Origin: Trichococcus alkaliphilus
GTDB taxonomy: Bacteria; Bacillota; Bacilli; Lactobacillales; Aerococcaceae
Direction: 5' to 3'
Length of the DNA stretch: 64,000 nt
Assembly: GCF_003008695.1 (NCBI RefSeq)
Contig: NZ_PXZT01000005.1
Coordinates: 1 to 64,000, forward strand
In this document: piece by piece, positions 1 to 6,757 of the stretch
How positions within the stretch are numbered: position 1 is the first letter of the stretch
How the letters are laid out: each line of letters opens with the position of its first letter
The notes under the pieces: model-generated
Seen by the model: only the letters and a program-made list of their open reading frames with translations
What the model was told of the DNA's origin: nothing
Database searches by the model: none
Translations under genes and position numbers: made by a program

Positions 1-36
1 AAAAAAGGCGTTGATGAAATTTACTTCATCAACACC
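1..36 (-). terminator. Rho-independent terminator of a gene left of the window
   Basis: Two 12-nt arms (7-18 and 25-36, one mismatch) form a hairpin around a 6-nt loop. Read on the minus strand the hairpin is followed by six T. It would end a minus-strand transcript, but no gene between it and yutG uses it. That is odd, since a minus-strand terminator should lie downstream of a gene to its right. It may instead act on plus-strand transcripts coming in from the left edge. Confidence 0.55.
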
Positions 37-161
37 ATTTATTATAGAACCCTCTTTCAGAGATGGCCTTTTTTACTTACCCCAGAATCGTTGGATAACG
101 CCTATGAATCCGACAACCCGAACGCGCTGGCGCAAATAATTCATCAAGAATGCCTCTTCTT

Positions 162-189
162 TTGTTTTCAATTGCCCTTCCTCTATAAT
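162..189 (+). promoter_or_regulatory. sigma-A-type promoter of yutG
   Basis: TTGTTT (162-167) and TATAAT (184-189) are separated by 16 nt. They lie 35 nt before the yutG start, which also has an AGGAGG ribosome site at about 211-216. Confidence 0.6.
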
Positions 190-223
190 AAAAGTATCAA
201 ATACGAATCCAGGAGGAATTAAT

Positions 224-730
224 ATGGTCAAATCAGACAGCGAGTTGCATGCACGGGCGGTGGCTTTAATTGAGGAACGCGGCGTGAGCGTCGAGGATAT
301 CGCCGACCTCGTTTTGCATCTCCAAAAATCCTATGTAGAAAATCTGACAATGGAGGAGTGTATCGAGAACGTTAAGGCTGTGTTCCTGAAACGCGAAGTT
401 CAAAATGCAATCATTACCGGTATCGAGATAGATAAGCTCGCCGAATCGGGACAGCTCTCCCAGCCACTGGCGGATATTATCCTGAACGACGAAGGGCTCT
501 ACGGCATCGATGAGATCCTTGCCCTTTCGATCGTCAACGTATATGGCTCCATCGGCTTCACGAACTACGGATACATCGATAAAGTAAAACCCGGCATTCT
601 GCAGAAACTGAATGACAAATCCGATTCAGAATGCCACACTTTCCTTGATGACATCGTTGGCGCCATCGCCGCAGCAGCCGCCAGCCGCATCGCCCACGAC
701 AACCCTAACAAAAGCGATATAATGAAATAG
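224..730 (+). CDS. yutG: phosphatidylglycerophosphatase A family protein (YutG-like)
   Basis: The 168-aa protein belongs to the PgpA family in its Gram-positive YutG form. PgpA enzymes dephosphorylate phosphatidylglycerol phosphate to phosphatidylglycerol. The family core is well preserved: DEGLYGIDEILALSIVNVYG near residues 89-108, a GFTNYGYIDK block, and CHTFLDDIVGAIAAAAASR near the C-terminus. No strong membrane helix is visible, as is usual for YutG-type members, so its exact substrate is less certain than for E. coli PgpA. ATG start with AGGAGG 7 nt upstream and a promoter at 162-189. It faces the minus-strand yutF/yutD/yunD operon, genes that are also near neighbours in Bacillus. Confidence 0.9.
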   Translation: MVKSDSELHARAVALIEERGVSVEDIADLVLHLQKSYVENLTMEECIENVKAVFLKREVQNAIITGIEIDKLAESGQLSQPLADIILNDEGLYGIDEILALSIVNVYGSIGFTNYGYIDKVKPGILQKLNDKSDSECHTFLDDIVGAIAAAAASRIAHDNPNKSDIMK

Positions 731-739
731 AGAGTGTGA

Positions 740-838
740 TGATTCGCGGGAGGGGATGAGCACTAAGAAGCTATTACGAGAACGGCCGCTTTTTGGCCGT
801 GACGTAATAGCAGCTTAGGCGGAATCCCCTGCGAATCA
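740..838. repeat. large imperfect palindrome (about 100 nt)
   Basis: Nested inverted arms are visible: GATTCGC (741-747) with GCGAATC (831-837), GGGGAT with ATCCCC, CTAAGAAGCTATTACG with CGTAATAGCAGCTTAG, and ACGGCC with GGCCGT around a small T-rich loop near 791. The whole stretch folds into one long hairpin just after the yutG stop. It lacks a T-run on either side, so it is not itself a typical terminator. Confidence 0.8.
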
Positions 839-898
839 GAACACGTTTGCGAAGAGTGCGATAAACCCCGGGGAGAAATCGAGCACCCAGCCAAAACA

Positions 899-951
899 AA
901 AACCAGCTTGAGCTGCCATCAAACAAGATGGCAGCTCAAGCTGGTTTTTTT
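899..951. terminator. bidirectional terminator between yutG and the yunD operon
   Basis: A perfect 20-bp stem (901-920 with 927-946) closes a 6-nt loop. It is followed by a T-run on the plus strand and by TTTTTGTTTT on the minus strand. It sits between the convergent yutG and TIGR01906 genes and can serve both. Confidence 0.92.
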
Positions 952-1582
952 ATGTCGTTTTTATTTTCCTGCGTACCCAGAAGTACAGCAGCACAAGCAA
1001 TAATTCAAGCATCACAAAGACCATCACAAAACAATGCATGAAAAAGTCCTGCGGCAACGCCAGAATAATCGGATCTGTCCGGGAATCAAAGATCCAGGCA
1101 TCATTATTGAAGAAGACACCGTGGAACGCCACAAACAACCGGTCGAAGTTCATGAATATCACAGTCAAAGCCACTAAAGGCGCAGCGACCATCAGGCGCA
1201 AAGGATTCAGCATACGCCAATAACCCTGCTCTTTTTTCACCATCCGCAAAAATAATATGCTTGCGACGGCCGACACTCCCAATATGGCGTAATCCAATAG
1301 GAACAGTCTTTTCACCTCATGAAAATGGAACAATCCGCTTTCGGATGCTGGGAAATCAGGCATCTTCAATTCCGCGATCCATGGCAAATTCAGATACTGC
1401 ATCAGGACGCGGTAATTATCCAGAATGACTTCTTTCGAAAACCCGGTCATTTGTTCAATGTTCAGGTAATCGATATCAAAGCTGTAGAGCGGTGTGAAGT
1501 TGATCGTGAAGGCGATGCTTGCACTCAACACCAGCAAAAAGATTGCGGTGTATCCGAAGAAATATTTCAGTTTCTGCGCCAT
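950..1582 (-). CDS. TIGR01906 family integral membrane protein
   Basis: About 210 aa with four or more membrane helices: residues about 5-25, 95-115, 130-150 and 180-205. Between the first two lies an outward-looking segment with YSFDIDYLNIEQMTG and FHFHEVKR motifs. This fits the TIGR01906 (DUF1461) family of Firmicutes, whose function is unknown. The ATG at 1582 is preferred over the in-frame GTG codons just upstream because those overlap the yutF stop. The gene follows yutF directly and is the last in the yunD-yutD-yutF transcript. Its end overlaps the bidirectional terminator. Confidence 0.85.
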   Translation of the reverse strand: MAQKLKYFFGYTAIFLLVLSASIAFTINFTPLYSFDIDYLNIEQMTGFSKEVILDNYRVLMQYLNLPWIAELKMPDFPASESGLFHFHEVKRLFLLDYAILGVSAVASILFLRMVKKEQGYWRMLNPLRLMVAAPLVALTVIFMNFDRLFVAFHGVFFNNDAWIFDSRTDPIILALPQDFFMHCFVMVFVMLELLLVLLYFWVRRKIKTT

Positions 1583-1584
1583 CA

Positions 1585-2352
1585 CTACACTTCCCACTCG
1601 GACAGATCATTGACGATATAGGTGGGTTGCTCAGCCTTGCCTTCAATGTCCACCAGTTGGGAGAATCCGGTCAGGACCATCAACGTGTCCACTCCATAAT
1701 GGACGCCCGCCAGGATATCTGTATTGTAGTTGTCCCCGACCATGACGACATCTTCCTTCTCCAGTTGCATCCTTTTGATGGCGCCGGCCATGATTGTCGG
1801 ATACGGTTTGCCGATGATCAACGGTTCTTTCTGCGTGCAAGCCTTCAGAAAGGCAGTCAAAGCACCAGCTCCAGGAATAAAGCCTCGTTCGGTCGGCAAA
1901 TTGGTATCAGGGTTCGTCGCAACAAACTTAGCTCCTTTTTGGATTGCCAAACAAGCAGCCTCCAATTGCTGATACGTAACCCCGCGATCCAAGGCCTGCA
2001 GGACAAAATCAGGATCTTTATCGACCATTTCGAAACCAGCAGCTTGCACTTCCTGCTTCAAAGAGGCTTCACCGACGACCAGAACCTTCTTGCCGATGTT
2101 CAATTCATTCAGGTGATCCAATGCCGCCATGGCGCTGGTGTAGATATGATCTTCCGTCACATCAATCTGGAAGTTTTGCAGCAGATTCTCTTTGACTTCT
2201 GTAGCGGTCTTGGTTGCATTGTTCGTGACGAACAGGAACGGAATGTTTTTATCCTGAAGTTCTTTGACGAATATTTCCGCAGTCGGGATGCGCTCAGCAC
2301 CTTTGTACACGGTCCCGTCCAGATCGATTAAATAACCTTTATACTTTTTGAT
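1585..2352 (-). CDS. yutF: HAD-superfamily phosphatase, NagD/TIGR01457 type (YutF)
   Basis: A HAD hydrolase of the NagD-like subfamily, which dephosphorylates small phosphometabolites in the cytosol. Visible motifs are DLDGT (motif I), FVTNN (motif II), GKPYP with the catalytic Lys, and VGDNYNTDI (motif IV). Motif I lies upstream of the first ATG/GTG/TTG codon of the frame (GTG at 2310), so the true start must be farther upstream. The only well-placed codons there are ATC at 2355 and 2352, 5 and 8 nt after AGGAGG. Starting at 2352 gives I/M-KKYKGYLIDLDGT, matching the usual N-terminus of the family and a 255-aa length. This is an unusual ATC initiation or an ATG-to-ATC change. It is in the operon after yutD, 16 nt downstream. 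Confidence 0.88.
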   Translation of the reverse strand: MKKYKGYLIDLDGTVYKGAERIPTAEIFVKELQDKNIPFLFVTNNATKTATEVKENLLQNFQIDVTEDHIYTSAMAALDHLNELNIGKKVLVVGEASLKQEVQAAGFEMVDKDPDFVLQALDRGVTYQQLEAACLAIQKGAKFVATNPDTNLPTERGFIPGAGALTAFLKACTQKEPLIIGKPYPTIMAGAIKRMQLEKEDVVMVGDNYNTDILAGVHYGVDTLMVLTGFSQLVDIEGKAEQPTYIVNDLSEWEV

Positions 2353-2366
2353 GATGTTCTCCTCCT
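2350..2366 (-). promoter_or_regulatory. ribosome binding site setting an ATC start for yutF
   Basis: AGGAGG (2366-2361) lies 8 nt before the ATC codon at 2352-2350 and 5 nt before another ATC at 2355-2353. There is no ATG, GTG or TTG within reach in the yutF frame. Confidence 0.7.
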
Positions 2367-2368
2367 GA

Positions 2369-3094
2369 TCACTGCTCTATCTTTTTGATTTGGAAACTTT
2401 TCTTCTCGCCCTTAGCAGATCTGGTTGTAGTCGTTTTTGGTTGGTCTTTTGGCTGGGAGTCCTTTTCGTTCACATCTTTGATCACGAATCCTTTTTTCTT
2501 CCCTTGGCTTCTCGGTCTTTCGACATTTTTCGTTACTTTATTTTTGTTTGGTTGAGCCGGTGCGGGAGTCGGAGTCGGCTGGGCAGCTGTTTGGACAGTT
2601 GCATCAGCAGGCAATTCCTCTCTGTTCGCTTCACGGTTTTTGCGTTTGCGGTTGCGCTTTGTTTTTGTGATTTTTTCTTTCTCGGCGCGCGTTTTCTCGA
2701 TTACGAAATAGGCACAGCCAAAATTGCAGTACTCATAGAGATAATCCTCCAGGAAACTGATTTTTTTGTCTTGGGAGACTTTGCTGTTATTGTTTCTGTA
2801 AAAACCTTTCAGGCGCAATTGCTCATAGCCCCAATCTCCGACAATATAATCGTACTTGCTCAGAATCGATGTATATCTTCCGGCTAACGCTTCAGCATCA
2901 AAGCCTTCTCGGTGATCGATACTCAATTCATATTCTTGTGTTCCCACCAAAAGACGCTTGTCGTCCAATAACTTTACAATTTCTTCCTCTTCGTTACGGT
3001 CGCTTGTTTCCGATTCACTATCATCCGCAATAGTTTCCAGCAAGGAGTCCACTTGCGTTTTCAATGATTCATCCAGTAATTCCTTTTTATCCAC
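2369..3094 (-). CDS. yutD: YutD family protein (DUF1027) with long basic tail
   Basis: A 241-aa protein with GTG start and GTGAGGTG ribosome site. The YutD core covers residues about 50-135 and includes YELSIDHREGFDAEA, KYDYIVGDWGYEQLRLKGFY and YLYEYCNFGCAYFVIEK. The remaining C-terminal 100 residues are low complexity, rich in Lys, Arg, Pro, Thr and Gln, and probably disordered. Bacillus YutD is much shorter, so the tail is an extension typical of some lactic bacteria. Its basic composition hints at nucleic-acid or ribosome contact, but that is inference. The function of YutD is unknown. It lies between yunD (9-nt gap) and yutF in one operon. Confidence 0.88.
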   Translation of the reverse strand: MDKKELLDESLKTQVDSLLETIADDSESETSDRNEEEEIVKLLDDKRLLVGTQEYELSIDHREGFDAEALAGRYTSILSKYDYIVGDWGYEQLRLKGFYRNNNSKVSQDKKISFLEDYLYEYCNFGCAYFVIEKTRAEKEKITKTKRNRKRKNREANREELPADATVQTAAQPTPTPAPAQPNKNKVTKNVERPRSQGKKKGFVIKDVNEKDSQPKDQPKTTTTRSAKGEKKSFQIKKIEQ

Positions 3095-3103
3095 GATAGC
3101 ACC

Positions 3104-4492
3104 TCACTTTTCTCTCATTATGGGAAATTTTTCTTCTAAATGCAGACCGAACACGTCCCTTAAGAAATACGGGAACAACAGACGGCTGCGGCCTTCGTTT
3201 TCGATTGTGGGGAAATAAGTGATGTAGCGGAAATGGTCCACCGTCACAAAGGTGATGTCCTCCTCATCGGAAAGCTCTCTGCCATCCACGGTCACGCGGT
3301 TCGTGACCGGATCGACTTCGAACCCCCGGTAGCAGAGCTCTCCGAAAATTCTTCCCCGGAAACCCATGCCGGTTATTTCCTTCGTCATCAGTTCTTCGCG
3401 CTGCGATTCCATTTCATCGATCATGACTTTGAAATCCCGCCCCGTCAGCGTGCATTCCAGCAAACGCATCGGATGCGGCAGGATTTGATGCAGATGGTTT
3501 TTGGTGATGATTCCTTCCGGCAGATCTTCCAGGAACAGTCCGGAGTTCAGAATGCCGAATGGCGTATCGGCATATTCAGTCACAGCGTCCAATCCCAACA
3601 GCAACAAATCATTGATGTGGCCTTCATCCGCTTTGAGGCGAGCCGGGTTGTCCGCAATCGGGATGGCAGACAACAGTTCTTCACCGCGTTGCTGCAGTTC
3701 CTCGACTTCCGCTAGATCGCCAGGTTTTTCCGGCAAAGCTCCTGCTTCGATCAATTCCGCTTGGCGATCCAAAATCCTGTCGGAATCATAGCTGACCGTC
3801 ACATGACCGATATATTTCCCGAACTTACCCGCTCCCAGCAACAGGGACTCATCCACATGTTTGCCTTCCGGCAGCACATGATGGGTATGCGCTCCGATGA
3901 TGATCGGAATGGAACGGTACATTTCTCCGATATGGATATCCTCGATGATGCCGACATGCGACAAAAGGATGATCAAATCGACGGACGGCGCTACTTTCAA
4001 CAAAATTTTCGGCAGGACTTCATCCGATTCCTTAGGGGCCCAGCCGTTCGGGACATAACTGAGATAGAGCGGTGCCGTCAATCCGATGATCCCGACCTTC
4101 AGACCGCTTGACAAAGTCTTGATCAGATATGGTTGCGCCCAGGCCGGCAGAGCCTCCGTTTCCGGATCATAGAGGTTCGCCAACACGACGGGAAATTCGG
4201 CATCGTCGTAGAGCTCGTCCAATTGCCGTTTGTCGTTGCCGATTCCTTCATTGTTGCCGATCGTCACGGCATCGAAGGGAACTTGGTTCAACAATTCGAT
4301 GTTTGCCTTGCCATTGGTGGCTTCCGTCAAAGGATGCACCCTGTCGCAGGCATCGCCGATGTCGAAGAGCAGAACCTCTTCTCCGTTCTTTTCATGAAAA
4401 GCCTTCTTTTCCAACAAAAAACGCCGAATTTTCGGCCAATTGTCAAAATGCGAATGCAGATCATTGATATGGTAGATGTGCAATTTCTTCAT
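3104..4492 (-). CDS. yunD: metallophosphoesterase / 5'-nucleotidase family protein (YunD-like)
   Basis: A 462-aa protein of the UshA/5'-nucleotidase superfamily. The N-terminal calcineurin-type domain shows HINDLHSHF (metal ligands), DIGDACD, TIGNNEG, LLSHVGI and GAHTHH. The C-terminal nucleotidase domain follows from about residue 270 with ILNSGLF. There is no signal peptide or anchor, so unlike UshA it is probably cytosolic, as is Bacillus YunD. It likely hydrolyses nucleotide-type phosphoesters; the substrate cannot be read from sequence. ATG start with AAGGAG. It heads the yunD-yutD-yutF-TIGR01906 minus-strand group, 39 nt downstream of the YbaK gene, so that gene may share its transcript. 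Confidence 0.88.
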   Translation of the reverse strand: MKKLHIYHINDLHSHFDNWPKIRRFLLEKKAFHEKNGEEVLLFDIGDACDRVHPLTEATNGKANIELLNQVPFDAVTIGNNEGIGNDKRQLDELYDDAEFPVVLANLYDPETEALPAWAQPYLIKTLSSGLKVGIIGLTAPLYLSYVPNGWAPKESDEVLPKILLKVAPSVDLIILLSHVGIIEDIHIGEMYRSIPIIIGAHTHHVLPEGKHVDESLLLGAGKFGKYIGHVTVSYDSDRILDRQAELIEAGALPEKPGDLAEVEELQQRGEELLSAIPIADNPARLKADEGHINDLLLLGLDAVTEYADTPFGILNSGLFLEDLPEGIITKNHLHQILPHPMRLLECTLTGRDFKVMIDEMESQREELMTKEITGMGFRGRIFGELCYRGFEVDPVTNRVTVDGRELSDEEDITFVTVDHFRYITYFPTIENEGRSRLLFPYFLRDVFGLHLEEKFPIMREK

Positions 4493-4531
4493 GATACGTT
4501 CTCCTTTTTCATTGACAAAGAGGAACGTGCT

Positions 4532-5035
4532 TCATTCATCTTTCTCTTGAGTAATCTCTTCAACTTTAGCGTGCGCTGCAGTCATCAGATCGGCAGGACT
4601 GAGCTCAATCTGCGTACCGCGTTTGCCGCCGGACACCAGCACGCGCTTTTCATCAAGAATATGATGGGACAAATAAGTAGGGAACGCTTTTTTCATCCCG
4701 ATCGGCGAACAGCCTCCCCGGATATACCCGGTTGTTGCTTCCAGATCCTTCAAAGGCAACATTTCGATCCGTTTATTGCCGCTGACTTTCGCAAAAGCTT
4801 TCAGATCCAGTTCGTTCTGCGCCGGGATGACCCCAACGACGACGCCGGTCTTATCGCCGACCGCTACAATTGTTTTATAAACCGCACCGGCATCCTGACT
4901 CATTTTTTCAAGGACAGACAGCGCATCGAGGTGGTCCTCCGACCAAGCGTATTCGTGGACTGTATAGGAGCACTTCTGTTTATCCAACATGCGCATCGCA
5001 TTTGTTTTGGTTATTTTCTTATTTTTCACTGTCAT
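4532..5035 (-). CDS. ybaK: Cys-tRNA(Pro)/Cys-tRNA(Cys) deacylase, YbaK/EbsC family
   Basis: A 167-aa protein of the YbaK/EbsC trans-editing family, which hydrolyses mischarged Cys-tRNA(Pro). Features are TKTNAMRMLD at the N-terminus, YKTIVAVGD, the conserved Lys of the VIPAQNELDLKAFAK segment, the GYIRGGCSPIGMKK glycine-rich loop, and VSGGKRGTQIEL. The start chosen is the ATG at 5035 (MTVKNKK) with GGAAAG upstream; an upstream in-frame ATG at 5122 would add 29 residues that do not fit the family. It lies just before yunD on the same strand. Confidence 0.9.
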   Translation of the reverse strand: MTVKNKKITKTNAMRMLDKQKCSYTVHEYAWSEDHLDALSVLEKMSQDAGAVYKTIVAVGDKTGVVVGVIPAQNELDLKAFAKVSGNKRIEMLPLKDLEATTGYIRGGCSPIGMKKAFPTYLSHHILDEKRVLVSGGKRGTQIELSPADLMTAAHAKVEEITQEKDE

Positions 5036-5121
5036 CTTTCCTTTTTGTCTGATAATGCTTATTTTACCATATGTATGGGGATTGCATCCGGAAAAAGTGA
5101 CGGTTCCTGCATAAAAAAGCA

Positions 5122-5164
5122 CAAAAAAAGGGACTTCCCAGCTCTCAATGCTGCGGCAGTCCCT
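5122..5164 (-). terminator. terminator of the MarR gene
   Basis: Read on the minus strand, AGGGACT pairs with AGTCCCT, with an inner CAGC/GCTG stem, followed by seven T. It lies directly after the MarR stop at 5188 and upstream of the YbaK gene. Confidence 0.85.
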
Positions 5165-5187
5165 GATGTTTTGACGCTGGATTCTGA

Positions 5188-5631
5188 TCAGTGCTCCAAG
5201 TTTTCGGCATGGAGCCCTACTCGTTTGGCCAAGTCGATGAACGTTTCTACTTCTTTATCTGAAAGGACAGAAAATATTTCTGCGATATAAGCAGCATGCA
5301 ATGGGAAAATGCGATCCATCAATTTGCGTCCTTCTTCGGTAATGGCTGTAAAAATAACGCGGCGGTCAGTTGCACATGGGATGCGTTGCACTAGCCCTTT
5401 GCTCTCTAATTTATCGACAACGTACGTCAAACTGCTGCTGGCAAGCAAGACTTTCTTTCCGATGTTTTGGATCGGTTGCTCCCCTTTATGATACAACAAT
5501 TCCATCACGGCGAATTCGGAAAAATTCAAACCTTGCTTCATCATATCTTTCTTCAGTTTGTCCTGTACATGTTGAGATGATTTAAATAACACAGTAAGGG
5601 CCTTTAAAGTATCGCGATCTGTTGCAGACAT
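5188..5631 (-). CDS. MarR family transcriptional regulator
   Basis: A 147-aa winged-helix regulator. Residues about 35-100 form the MarR HTH (FAVMELLYHKGEQPIQNIGKK then SSSLTYVVDKLESKGLVQR), followed by the wing (DRRVIFTAITEEGRKLM). The start at 5631 (MSATDRD) has GGGAGGTG 5 nt upstream; a longer frame upstream runs through the promoter and is rejected. The leader holds a strong promoter (5668-5696) and an inverted repeat (5653-5664), which suggests autoregulation. No target gene is directly linked: neighbours are a YbaK deacylase (own terminator between) and a membrane protein. Its ligand is unknown. Confidence 0.9.
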   Translation of the reverse strand: MSATDRDTLKALTVLFKSSQHVQDKLKKDMMKQGLNFSEFAVMELLYHKGEQPIQNIGKKVLLASSSLTYVVDKLESKGLVQRIPCATDRRVIFTAITEEGRKLMDRIFPLHAAYIAEIFSVLSDKEVETFIDLAKRVGLHAENLEH

Positions 5632-5652
5632 CGTAACACCTCCCTTTTTTAT

Positions 5653-5696
5653 TTCGATTTCGAAGTAATAATAGCACGAAAGAAAAAGTTTGTCAA
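5653..5696 (-). promoter_or_regulatory. MarR-gene promoter with candidate autoregulatory operator
   Basis: TTGACA (5696-5691), a 17-nt spacer and TATTAT (5673-5668) form a near-consensus sigma-A promoter. Just downstream, TTCGATTTCGAA (5653-5664) is an inverted repeat with 5-nt arms in the leader, well placed for repression by the MarR product. Confidence 0.8.
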
Positions 5697-5742
5697 AATA
5701 TACAAACGCTTGCATGATGGGAATAATAGCAATCGGTCCAAA

Positions 5743-5790
5743 ACAAAAAACCGCACGGATGGACATCCAAAGTCGTCCCGTACGGTTTTG
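5743..5790 (-). terminator. terminator of the 5798-6196 membrane-protein gene
   Basis: On the minus strand AAACCGTACGGGACGAC pairs imperfectly with GTCCATCCGTGCGGTTT around a short loop and is followed by a T-run (TTTTTTG). Confidence 0.85.
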
Positions 5791-5797
5791 TAAATTG

Positions 5798-6196
5798 CTA
5801 TGAAAGCTGCTCACTCCACCCGAAATACAAAACGATCAGGTAAAGGATCAATGTCAACAACATGGCTACGGCAACATAATACCCGTAGAGCACGACGTCG
5901 AAGAAAATCATACCGTTGGATATCAGCGGCGACAGGAGGATTCCTGCCAAAAAAATCAGTTCCGCTGCCAATAAGAGCAACACATTGGTTTGCCTGAACC
6001 TGAAAAGCAAAAAATACGTCAGCAAACTCAGGACACATAATAATAGCACGAAATAATTTTGTGAATAAAACCGATAGCCGGATGTCGGGTCCAACGCTAA
6101 TGTTTCATAATTTGGGAGCAGGATCCAAGGCATAAACATACTGATTCCAAAAAAGGCAAACAGTAAACCCAAAATTATAAGAGATGTATTTTTCAT
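5798..6196 (-). CDS. hypothetical four-helix membrane protein
   Basis: A 132-aa protein with four predicted membrane helices: about residues 5-25, 50-65, 72-95 and 104-125. Between helices 1 and 2 is a soluble loop with PNYETLALDPTSGYRFYSQNY. I do not recognise the family. The start at 6196 (MKNTSL) has AAGGAG 6 nt upstream; an upstream ATG at 6241 is in frame but without a ribosome site. It is a single gene with its own terminator, divergent from the DUF454 gene. Confidence 0.7.
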   Translation of the reverse strand: MKNTSLIILGLLFAFFGISMFMPWILLPNYETLALDPTSGYRFYSQNYFVLLLCVLSLLTYFLLFRFRQTNVLLLLAAELIFLAGILLSPLISNGMIFFDVVLYGYYVAVAMLLTLILYLIVLYFGWSEQLS

Positions 6197-6330
6197 AATA
6201 GCTCCTTCTCGGTGATGAATCAGGACTTCCCTAATACACACGCTCCGCCAAATGTACTATACTATCTGAATAGTATATCACAAACAATCTTCATTACGAC
6301 GATATTGTTAACTATAAGCAACAAAAACTA

Positions 6331-6346
6331 TCTGATTCTTATCAGA
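6331..6346. promoter_or_regulatory. candidate operator upstream of the DUF454 gene
   Basis: TCTGATTCTTATCAGA is an inverted repeat with 6-nt arms and a 4-nt centre. It lies immediately upstream of the ribosome site of the DUF454 gene, where a repressor would block expression. The cognate regulator cannot be named. Confidence 0.4.
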
Positions 6347-6365
6347 TTTGAAGGAGACTATCCAT

Positions 6366-6728
6366 TTGAAAAAATACCTATACATCGGCATGGGTTTCTT
6401 GACGTTCGGTCTCGGGACTGTCGGGATATTCCTGCCGTTCCTGCCTACAACTGTCTTCTATCTGCTGACCGGCTTTTTCTGGGTCCGCAGTTCGGACCGT
6501 TTGCATCAGCAATTCATCGAATCGGAAAAATACAAACAATACATCGAGGAGCCGTTAGTAAAGAAAAACATCACGAACCTAGGAATGGTCCGGATGTTCG
6601 TGATGATGCTCTTCGTCTTTGCAATCCCTTTTGCGCTGACCGACAGCGCGTTGTTGCGCATCGTACTGATAATCGTATACTTGGCCCACCTGATCGGATT
6701 GACCTGGCATTTGCGGTTCAGAAAATGA
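6366..6728 (+). CDS. DUF454 (YbaN-like) inner membrane protein
   Basis: About 120 aa. Helices at about residues 4-25, 28-40, 76-93 and 95-113, with the DUF454 signature FLTFGLGTVGIFLPFLPTTVFYLL followed by FFWVRSSDRLHQ. The family is widespread and functionally uncharacterised. The start is taken as TTG at 6366 because GAAGGAGA (6350-6357) lies 8 nt before it; the earlier in-frame TTG at 6348 overlaps that site. It converges on rocB with only 29 nt between the stops and no clear terminator. Confidence 0.82.
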   Translation: MKKYLYIGMGFLTFGLGTVGIFLPFLPTTVFYLLTGFFWVRSSDRLHQQFIESEKYKQYIEEPLVKKNITNLGMVRMFVMMLFVFAIPFALTDSALLRIVLIIVYLAHLIGLTWHLRFRK

Positions 6729-6757
6729 CAACACTCACGTCAATCTCCACCGCCAGA

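Noticed and set aside
1519-2331. Plus-strand open frame of 270 codons
   Set aside because: Antisense to yutF and TIGR01906, both with clear family motifs.
4133-5290. Long plus-strand open frame opposite yunD and YbaK
   Set aside because: Antisense to two recognised genes, no family match and no ribosome site.
6729-6757. Possible 3' frameshift extension of rocB
   Set aside because: A short alternative-frame reading exists past the stop, but nothing shows it belongs to the RocB family.
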